This document shows, one piece after another, positions 55,524 to 64,000 of a stretch of 64,000 bases of DNA; within the stretch, counting starts at the first letter, position 1; the number at the start of each line of letters is the position of its first letter. The translations under genes were made by a program, and so were the position numbers. The DNA lies in contig JAWZYU010000020.1 in NCBI GenBank assembly GCA_038380435.1, positions 47,958,307-48,022,306 of the forward strand, in the 5' to 3' direction. The notes beneath the pieces are model-generated. The model was not told the DNA's origin, made no database searches, and saw only the letters and a list, made by a program, of their open reading frames with translations. This stretch comes from Ryuthela nishihirai (lineage: Eukaryota; Arthropoda; Arachnida; Araneae; Heptathelidae).

Positions 55524-56014
55524 ATTGAATACGGAGTGCCACAGGGATCTGTTCTGTGTCCCTTATTATTTATATTAATGATTTAGATTCCATTAACCTA
55601 ACAGGTAAATTAACTATTTTTGCTGGCGAAACTTGACTGACATATACTGGCTCTGATTCTTCGATTATTTTTAAGCAAGCAAATAATGATTTAGAACATA
55701 CTGGATGGCCTTGACGAGAGGTTTCCATCTGTCTCCTAACATCTGTCCAGTTAATTACCTTCGTCTGTCCAACTCTGATCACTCGATGTGCTGTTTATCC
55801 GGTAATTTAGCCATTAACCGTTAAAAAAAAAAACTACGCTCAATTGAATACGGAGTGCCACAGGGATCTGTTCTGTGTCCCTTATTATTTATATTAATGA
55901 TTTAGATTCCATTAACCTAACAGGTAAATTAACTATTTTTGCTGGCGAAACTTGACTGACATATACTGGCTCTGATTCTTCGATTATTTTTAAGCAAGCA
56001 AATAACGATTTAGA
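55377..56014. repeat. 316-bp tandem duplication
   Basis: 55381-55696 and 55697-56014 are near identical (differences seen: T/C near 55480/55799, A-run length, T/C near 55688/56006). The unit contains the 3' part of the SINE and the start of the LINE fragment. Both junctions carry AGAA. Confidence 0.92.
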
Positions 56015-57050
56015 ATTAATTAGAAATTGGTCTAGAAGTAGTTTTTTAACAATAAATCTGAAAAAGACAAATGCAGTTTATTTCTATTTAAAGAAAAATT
56101 GTTCTGTTACAGATATTTTGCATTGCAATAAATTGAAATATTATGATACAAATTATTCATCGAAAAGTCACTGTAATTGTCCTTAAATTTCTTTTATGCC
56201 GTCAGTAAAATATTTAGTTATTTGGATTGATGCATGCCTAACTTGGAACGTGCATGTAACATGGGTTAAAAGAAAGGTCATCCATAACCTAACCCGCTTA
56301 TATCTCGTAAGACACTTAGTTACATTTAAATTTATGTGCACATTGTATTATACATTAATAAGTTCTCAATTAACATATGACATAAAATCTTGGGGAGGGG
56401 GCATTTATTTAAATAATTTTAAACAACGTTAGTGCTTCAAAAGAGATTTATTCGCTTATTAACTAAAAGCCCAAAAAATGCAACCTTCATTACCTTTGTT
56501 TCGGGAAGCAGGAATTTTACCTTTACGCTATGAATATTTTTTTGAAATTATTAAATACTTTTACTTTAGAAATGAAAGCATTAAAACTGATAGGAATAAG
56601 TACCAATTAAGACGGGATAAAAACATAAATTATGAAATTCCTGCATTACATAAAAATTTTTTATGCACTACTATTTGTACTTAGCACGGAAATTCCTTTC
56701 CTCTCTTCCGGTCAGCATGAAAAATATAAAGAATTATCATTTGTTTTCTAAAGTTCTTAAGAACTACATTTGGAAACTGGACGATGTGGAAACTTTTTTT
56801 TTGCATTAAACTACTGGAACTATTTATATGTAACATAGATATTGAATGTTTCTATCTTTCTGACTTTCACACTTCTGGATTACTAGAATTTTTTTGTTTT
56901 GAGTTGTTTTCGTATTTTGTGTATTATATTCAATGTGACGACTGATGCTATCAATTTAAATTGTTTCTGTATGGAGATCTCACGAACGAGCCTACTCTTA
57001 TGAGACCTCAAAAGTTTTGGTATACTGTTAAACATTATTTGAAATAAAAA
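55524..57050 (+). pseudogene. Jockey-like LINE reverse transcriptase fragment
   Basis: EYGVPQGSVLCPLLFI gives RT domain 3/4 (usual form GVPQGSVLGPLLF). After a frameshift NDLDSI and LTIFAGET follow, where FADD-type catalytic Asp residues have become Gly-Glu. The text continues NNDLELIRNWSRSSFLTINL, SVKYLVIWIDACLTWNVHVT (56199-56258), LYYTLISSQLTYDIKSWGG, then PSLPLFREAGILPLRYEYFF (from about 56481), the usual C-terminal thumb region of arthropod non-LTR elements. Stops and frameshifts are frequent. The first 170 bp are duplicated with the SINE. The 3' end is probably near AAATAAAAATTATCTATCTT at 57040-57060. The endonuclease and ORF1 are absent. Confidence 0.85.
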
Positions 57051-57082
57051 TTATCTATCTTATCATTTGAACTTGTTTGAGA

Positions 57083-57450
57083 AGTGGGGGATGACCCTAC
57101 CGGTAGCGCGCTGGGCTCTTAATCTACAGTTCGCAGGTTCGAGTCCCACCTGGACCAGCGTTGATATCTATCTCTGAAAAATTCCCCGCCCTCGGTCAGT
57201 AAAGAACACCGAGAGGCTTCAAAAGGCTGCCGTTCGTCGGATGGGATGTACAGCGGTGGCTCCGTGTTCAGGAGAGCCATGCTCTATGCATATTAATGAA
57301 CATACCGGATGGAATCTGGGAACTACTATCTGTCTCCTAACAGCTGTCGAGTGGTTATTCTTTCCTCAAACCTTCTCTGAGCCTTGGGGGTCCTTGTGAC
57401 CGGGCCATTTAACTTATTGATGCAGAAAAGTACTGCTTAGAGGTATAAAT
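57083..57450 (+). mobile_element. SINE-A copy, diverged
   Basis: B box GGTTCGAGTCC; the A box is decayed (GGGATGACCCTACCGGTAG). Body complete to TTAGAGGTATAAATAACAAC. Confidence 0.85.
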
Positions 57451-59611
57451 AACAACAGAAACAAAAACTGTTGGAATTAACTTTCCAGATCAATTATTTT
57501 AGCTGGAATTTTTCCCCTTAATTATTTCAGCCTTATAACTCGAATATTAACTCCTTATATTTCTCAGTATAGCCGATGTTAGAAGTCTTTAGAGTGATAT
57601 AGCTTTGGATAGTGGCTTGGTAATCAGTTCTAGTTCAGTTTGGAAGAAACGTTATATGCTATCTTCGATACTCTATAACCTTTAAAATAAGAGTTTCATG
57701 GGAAAATGCAACTAAATTAAAGATCTCAATCAATCCTGTCTAAATATCGATTTCAACAATATTCCTTTGTTATTTAAATAGTTATGGAAGTTAACAGCAA
57801 CAACGCTAGACAAAAGAATTTACCTTGGAAATTAGCAGTAACTTAAATAAGGAGCATTATTTCAAACCATTTCGTAACTAACTACACATTTTAAACGTGT
57901 GTGCAAATAATTCCTTCAACATTCGTTAAATTTTTTGATAAAATTCTTGGAATACATTGCTGCTCTGAAATGTTTAAAATTCCATTCCTGGTGAAGTGAA
58001 ACTATTATTGAAGTGTAATAAGGTGGGGTGAAAATCTATTATTGAAAATCGAGATTTAAATAGATTTAACTGAGATTTTTATCTCAGTTACAGCTATCTA
58101 AATCTCATTTTTTTAATTCGAAATTAATTTCCCCTTGACAAACATAGGGTGGGAGTGGTCATAGTCAATGCTCACCGATTGTAAATATATTCCGTAAATT
58201 ATGTTGTTTTGATTATTTCTTGTATACTCATTAATATTTATAACTAAATAAATATACCTCAACTCTTGCATGTAGATTCATGGCTATATTTTTTAATTTA
58301 ATCCTCAGAATTCAAAGTTACCGAACATGAAGAGCAAGCAAACAAACATACAAAATACATGCGAACAGGAAATGACAAAGATCAATAATTTTATTATTTT
58401 TAGCTCTTTCATTCAAACGTTAAGTGTTCGCAAACTTAATGCATTTGCCTTAACTAATTATCTATCTATTATCGCATGTGAATCGCTCATAATTGTATGT
58501 TTTCAGTGTAATGTGTCTCAGCAGGTTCCAAATGCCCGATTCCTCTGGAAAGCATTGAGCCTCAGCTCTGTCCTATTTTAATAGCTGTCCATAAATTTCT
58601 AACTGATCTTCCCCATCAGCTAAAGCACGTACCGTTTCAGCAAATAATATTATTTTAGATTATTTGTTCAGAACAAATAATATCAAATATTTAAAGTTCC
58701 TCAAAGATTTGTTTCAATGGCATTCCGGAGATTAGAGGCGGAATATACAGATTTATAAAGGATAAAGAGTATGTCACTAGTAACGGAATAATGTATTTAA
58801 CTTTGGTATTATTGTTGTTTACATACAACAACAGCACAATAATTAAAATAATACTTGTTGCATTTGATATAATTCTAACGATGATTCAGCGTTGAAAGAG
58901 ATTAGAATTCTCTACTACATTCCTATTAGCCTTCATTGCGGAACAACAGATATGTTTATCTTTAAAATACAAAATGCAATTTTTTACATGCTTTACAAAG
59001 TTTTAATTGCTAAAGACTTGGCCTTAAAATGTTTAATAACTTACCAAAAAAAAACGCATGAGAAATATACCATGCAATTTTTTAAAAAGGAGATTAAATT
59101 ATGGTGTTAAGCTAATAAACATCATGTGCATCAAACTAACGCATTTTTTTCGAAGATCAAATACTATTCTTTTAGAACCTTTGTATCAATAAATGCTTTA
59201 TATACTATTAAATGGAACAAGTAAAAATTTTTAAATTTCTCAGTGAACAATAGTAAAGGTTAATAAAATATTATTCGTATTTTTTTTTTCAAAATCACGA
59301 GTTAGCATTACAACGTTAAGTCAACTCAGCACAAGAGTTTAATTAACTGATTTTACTTTGTATCTGTCGGTCCTTCTGTACACATTCAACACTTTTGTAT
59401 TTAATCATTTACAATATTCGTTTAAAGTATTGCTTATTAACTTCAGGGCTCCTCTAATACTGAAAACGAAAACTACGGAAAATTTCAAAAATGAAAACCA
59501 TTAATATTTCATTAACACCTATCCAAATCAAAAAGAATTTTTACTTTTATCTAAATACAAAAAGCAGTTTAAGGTCTACGGACGTACAAATTCACAAGTT
59601 AAAACTCTTGT
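57451..59611. other. Intergenic, nothing recognised
   Basis: The longest stretch without a recognised repeat. AT-rich. The frames 58327-58581 and 58892-59110 carry no motif. Confidence 0.45.
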
Positions 59612-59985
59612 GGTTGGGTTGTTTTACAGCTGAGGGGAGCTTTTTTTGCGCACAATGGGATAAATGGCCACAAAGACTCAGAGGGCTCAGAGAAGGTTGG
59701 GGCAGAGGACCCACTGTAACAACTGTTGGGAGAAGAATGGTAGCCTTTCGTCAAGGCCATCCAGCGTGTTCTGAATGTGCACAGGGCATGGCTCTCCCGC
59801 ACACAGTTTAACTTCCCATCCCACGGACGGTGGTCTTTCCAACCCCATCGGTGTCCCTTACTGATCGAGGGCAGGATGGGAGTTTTGCGGAGATAAATCT
59901 CAACACTGGCCTGGGAGGGACTCGAATCTGGGAACTGCAGATTACGAGCCTGGCGCGCTACCGACTGAGCAGCCCCCCCTTCCCC
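59612..59985 (-). mobile_element. SINE-A copy, full length
   Basis: From GGTTGGGTTGTTTTACAGCT to CTACCGACTGAGCAGCCCCC, with the B box on this strand as GGGACTCGAATCTGG. Confidence 0.9.
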
Positions 59986-60710
59986 TTCACCCTTTTGTGA
60001 TGAGTTGTTTTAAGAATGTAATGCTAAATGTAATTTTTTTCAAAAAAAATGAATTTGAAAAAAAGAATTTATTAAAAAAATCTTTTGTCTGGAATTTTGC
60101 TGTTATATAATATATGACACCTGAAAAACGAATAAAATTCGTTAAAAAAAGGTGGGTTGGTAGTATTGAATGCAAAATGTATAGCTAATAGGGAATGTGA
60201 CCCTTTCTAGCACTACTACATAAAGACATTAGCATATTAGGTACTAACCATCTAGGCTTTATACAGACCAGGAATTTCGATCCATAATAAAGTATGCCCC
60301 CCCCCCCTTTTTTTTAACAGTATAATGTGAAATTTTTGTTAAGGACAAATTAAAATAATATATTTTTTTCCACTGCCAGGGAAGTAAACACTCTTAGTGT
60401 TACGTCGATATCAAATGCAGAGTTGACTTGAGTCGTGTGGGATATGAGCCCACTACTTCTTGATAACATGTCAGGTGCTCTAATGCCTCATCACAGGGGA
60501 TTGGTGCATAGCTTTCGTTCCAGTCCTAGCTACCATTTACAGACCACCGCAGAGTTACCGACCTCTAATCAAGATCTCTAACTGACGTGAATTTTTATAC
60601 CTGCAGTACACAACTCTGTATCTCTTGCAGGCAGCGTCTTTTCTGTTTCACACGGTCTCTTGCAGTAGATGGCAGAATGTATTTTGCGAGTATTTAGCTA
60701 TCTGTTAATA
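59986..60710. other. Intergenic, nothing recognised
   Basis: A-runs and a C10/T10 run near 60297-60316. A somewhat GC-richer piece at 60440-60660 contains nothing I know. Confidence 0.45.
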
Positions 60711-60844
60711 AATTGAAGAAATGCGTCGACGTTTTTGTTCAACTGTCAGAGGCTTTTGTTCAACTGTCCTCTTAGTGTAACTTCAATCCTAAGAGTGATT
60801 ACTTTTCTGACAGTTGAACAAATCGTCGAAAAATTTCTTCAATT
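60711..60844. mobile_element. Possible MITE with 38-bp inverted repeats
   Basis: AATTGAAGAAATGCGTCGAC...CAACTGTCAGA pairs with TCTGACAGTTGAACAAATCG...TTCTTCAATT with a few mismatches. TTTTGTTCAACTGTC is repeated at 60754-60769. The flanks TTAATA and ATTAAA are not a clear duplication. Confidence 0.55.
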
Positions 60845-60849
60845 ATTAA

Positions 60850-61042
60850 ACGACTATGGCCGAGTGGTTAACATCTTTGCTACTGTTTATAGGGACCTGG
60901 TAACTACTGATTAAAGGGAGCCCGGTAAGGCATAGTTGTTTATCTGCAGAGGTCTCACCTTTCTCATTGATCTTCCATATGGCGTATTAAACTGACAGGC
61001 ACCTGAAAGACTCCTGTGGCAAGAGCTGCTTGAAGGGTGATT
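60850..61042 (+). mobile_element. SINE-B copy, diverged
   Basis: CTATGGCCGAGTGGTTAACA opens it. The B box is destroyed by an insertion-like repeat (GGTAACTACTGATTAAAGGG). It ends AGCTGCTTGAAGGGTGATTT. Confidence 0.8.
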
Positions 61043-61297
61043 TATTTCTGAAATTTACATCATTCGTTGTGTACCATGGGTAAATTAAAGCTACTATATT
61101 GCTTACACCGTGGAGAAAGTTGCACCTGTTCGATTAAGAGCAAAATGTTCTATTCAGAAAATCGAACTCAACTCTTATTTGTCAGTTCTATTCCCAAACA
61201 CTTTTTTCGTGTGCTTTTTTTTCGTAAGGTACCTAAACAAAAACGTTACAAATATCTCAAGATTCTGCACCAGATTAGGAAAATGGAGCCACCAGAG

Positions 61298-61565
61298 CAG
61301 CGATTCCCAAACTGTGGTAAACGAAATCTGCATGGTAAGCAAGTTTAGGGCCAGCATTCATTCACACGTGAATTTGTACCACTTTGTAGCATGGCAAAAC
61401 AAGAATATAAATATATTTTCAGTACTACCGATTTCATTCATATAACTTGTTCGAAAATGTTTTTTTTTGTTAGCAAGACGATGTTACTTTCATATATACA
61501 TATTATCAGTATAAAAATGGCTAGGCATTTGATCGGAAAAAAAAGAAAACGTGTGGGAATCGCTG
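61298..61565. mobile_element. hAT-type MITE
   Basis: CAGCGATTCCCAAACTGTGG and, reversed, CAGCGATTCCCACACGTTTT. The flanks CACCAGAG and CACTAGAT agree in six of eight bases. Frames overlapping it are spurious. Confidence 0.8.
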
Positions 61566-61573
61566 CACTAGAT

Positions 61574-63248
61574 AGGTGTTAAAAAAGCACCCATTTAGCT
61601 GATTTTTTAACTTTCACGGGAACATGTTCTTTGCGTGCTAACCTCTCCAGCTTGTTCTGAAATGTTTATTTTTTTCACCAAGAACAGAGTCAAGCGAAAA
61701 AGAAAAATTTCATATGTCATAGGCGCGACTTGTCAGGCAAACCTCGCATTGCCAGTCTGAAGCGTTTACATAGTGTTGAATTTTATTGCAGGCAAAGTAA
61801 GTAGAAGAATAACACGTCTCCTCTGGGGAATATATCTAGCTCGTTTTCAAAGAGAATGAAGTTTCTTGTTTTCCCCATTAGCATTCTCTAACAGTGGAAA
61901 TTAGAACTAATGGATAATTGGGGAAATGCGAATAGTAATGGTTTATTTGTACCTATAAAATGCAAAAAGAAAGTTTTATTTATCGCTTTAAAATATTTGC
62001 GTTTTCCTCTTTTTTGGGGTAAGGGAGAAAATTATTGCTATCAACGTCAACTTTTTGACAAAACACTCTGCCACCAAAATTTTGAAATTTCTAACATTAA
62101 TTTATCGTTTGCAATATTTGTTTGAAATTTTGGTATTATGCCTTCGTTAGAGAAGGCATTTATTAAAGCAATTGGTGAAATTTAGAAAATGCGAATCGTA
62201 ATATTTAGTAATATTTATCCAACAACTCAAACAGAATTTTCCATTCATTTTTACCCCCCCCCCAAAAAAAAAATCAGACGGGCAGACAGTTGACAAAATA
62301 AAAACAATCTAAAAGGTACGGTTAATACATATATTGCACAAACATTTCCTCATGTACTTAGATTTGTAAGTTAGCCAATTGTGTATTTAGCACTTCTATG
62401 TAGTGCTAAATACTAAATATGTAGCACTACTATGTAGCGAAAAATATGGCGCGGAACTGCAGCCCATTTATAACTTTTTCCCATCGACAACGTTCTTCTT
62501 CATTGACAAATCTCCATCGGTAGCGTACTATTTATTCCATTCATCCTGATTTGGCTCCCCATTGACCTAACATGGGAATTCTTTAATATTTTGGATGTAA
62601 CAGAGCGTAACTGAATTGTAACAGATCGTTGGCTAAAGTGAAATGTTACTGAAAAGCTAAACCTTGTTTTAATGGGTTTTTAGCTGGTTTGAAAACAAAA
62701 ATGTACGCCGAGGTATTGCTTTGTCATCTGTCAGATTGCAATCCTTCAATTGTTTTGTTTTGATAGATAAATAAAAAAAGTGTTTTCCCCGCTGAAAAGG
62801 TACTAATGAAATATTAGAATAAAATTTCCGAATTTTAATTTCTACCATCCCTAAAGTTGGAAAATGCCAAATTTTAAACAAATAATAATAATAATTTACT
62901 TCATGAAGGGGTTACAGTAAAGCCAAGATACAGGTAATTTCGAGATTAAGGATATTAATTTAAAACGCTAGCAGCATAATCGTGCTACAAAATTTAAGAC
63001 TTTCTGGCAGAGTGCTGTGGTCAAAAGGCTTTCACTGGCAGTAGCAAGTTTCCCACTGGAGTTAAAAAAAAAGCAATATGTTTTAACAACAGATAAATGA
63101 AATATTTTCTTTGGTTTGGATAGTTACTAATGATATATCACTTTTCGCCTTTCCTCAGTCATATCTTAGGTCGAATTTACATCATTAGAGGGTGATCAGA
63201 TTTGAAAATGGACTCTATTATTTCTGAAAACGAACATCCCATATTACC
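61574..63248. other. Intergenic; diverged R2 repeat at 61915-62135
   Basis: GGGGTAAGGGA, CCACCAAAATTTTGAAATTTCT and AATATTTGTTTGAAA follow the order of the R2 repeat near 10930-11110. Small AGCACT duplications lie near 62385-62430. The rest is unremarkable. Confidence 0.5.
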
Positions 63249-63253
63249 TGGAT

Positions 63254-64000
63254 TGGGTTGTTTTACCTCTGAGCTGCACTTATTTGCACAAAATTGGCTA
63301 AATGGCCAGTTCACATGGATTCCGGGGGGGTGGGGGGGTCAGTCGGTAGCGCGCCAGGCTCGTAATCTGTAGTTCCCAGGTTCGAGTCCCAGCTTTGTCA
63401 GCGTTGAGATTTATCTCTGCAAAATTCCCCGCCCTGCCCGTGGTCAGTAGGGGACACCGATGGGCTTGGACAGGCCGCCGTCCGTCGGATGGGACGTTAA
63501 GCCGTGGCCCCGTGTGCGGGAGAGACATACCCTGTGCACGCTAAAGAACACGCTGGATGGCCTTGACGGGAGGCTACCATCTGTCTCCCAACAGCTGTTC
63601 CAGTGGGTCCCCTCCCCCAACCTTCTCTGAGCCTTCGGGGTCCATGTGACTGGCCATTTAGCACATGGTGTGCAAAAAAGTGCCGCTCAGAGGTAAAACA
63701 ATCCAACATGGATCCCGAAGGCTCAGAGAAGGTTGGGGGAGGGGACCCACTGGAACAGCTATTGGGAGACAGATGGTAGCCTCCTGTCAAGGCCATCCAG
63801 CGTGTTCTTTAGCGTGCACAGGATATAGCTCTTTGGCACACGGAACTACGGCTTAACGTCCCGTCCGACGGACTGCGATCTTTCCAAGTCCATCGGTGTC
63901 TCCTACTGATCGAGGGCAGGGTGGTGAGTTTTGCGAAGCTAGCTTTCAAAGCTGACCCATCTTAGACTCGAACCTGCCAACTGTGGATTACTAGCTTGGC
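63254..64000 (-). mobile_element. SINE-A copy (outer), split, runs off the window
   Basis: The 3' part is 63254-63324 (TTGGGTTGTTTTACCTCTGA). It resumes at 63718 (AAGGCTCAGAGAAGGTTGGG) to the B box region at the window edge (AGACTCGAACCTGCC). Confidence 0.9.
63325..63706 (+). mobile_element. SINE-A copy nested in SINE-A, 11-bp TSD
   Basis: CATGGATTCCG (63314-63324) and CATGGATCCCG (63707-63717) flank it, one base apart, so the outer SINE was hit in its CATGGACCCCG stretch. The copy is near consensus. Confidence 0.94.

Overview
This 64 kb window is AT-rich nuclear DNA from an animal, most probably an arthropod and possibly an arachnid. The organism is an inference from the transposon families (FLYWCH-domain MULE, Tc1, pogo/Tigger and hAT transposons, tRNA-derived SINEs) and not from a diagnostic gene. 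I find no host gene I can name. Every protein I recognise is a transposase or reverse transcriptase, and all of them are broken. One 206-codon open frame (12651-13271) and one 75-codon frame (53586-53813, minus) remain unexplained.

Two tRNA-derived SINE families dominate. SINE-A is about 385-390 bp. It has an A box (TGGCTCAGTCGG) near +10, a B box (GGTTCGAGTCC) near +54, a long conserved body, and a 3' end of CCCAA units after GGTAAAACAA. About 40 full, truncated or interrupted copies lie on both strands. At least nine have clear 8-14 bp target-site duplications (TSDs), and three sit inside other SINEs or a DNA transposon. SINE-B is about 190 bp, with a GGCCGAGTGG A-box-like start, a B box, and a tail of TATTTATTTA type; there are ten copies. 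A third tRNA-like unit, SINE-C, lies at 29453-29601.

DNA transposons are interspersed. The left third holds two Tc1-like elements (2232-2819, 11185-11738), palindromic TA-flanked MITEs (6134, 9559, 10746, and one further right at 29201), an IS630/mariner-type transposase remnant (8580-9200), a pogo fragment (4806-5155) and a possible LTR (11780-12413). The middle holds a MULE of 2238 bp (22127-24364) with a perfect 9-bp TSD and a transposase reading frame broken by one stop codon. To the right are a Tigger element (39724-41880), hAT-type elements or MITEs (14456, 18681, 44209, 47133, 54232, 61298) and a Jockey-like LINE fragment (55524-57050).

Several local arrays are present: 27 bp (31735-32362), 36 bp inside a SINE (46384-46696), about 60 bp inside a SINE and carrying repeated B boxes (48181-48491), 66 bp (21515-21735), 44 bp in the MULE end, and 22 bp in a hAT end. 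A diffuse repeat of about 150 bp (called R150 here) spans 5240-6606 and recurs at 1056 and 43990.

The most notable structure is rearrangement rather than a gene. Two SINE-A copies are split by segments copied from nearby DNA (39382-39497 from two donors; 4260-4475 from one). Several short, near-perfect hairpins look like snap-back template switches. A 316-bp tandem duplication joins at a 4-bp microhomology. Together these suggest error-prone, template-switching repair of repeat DNA.
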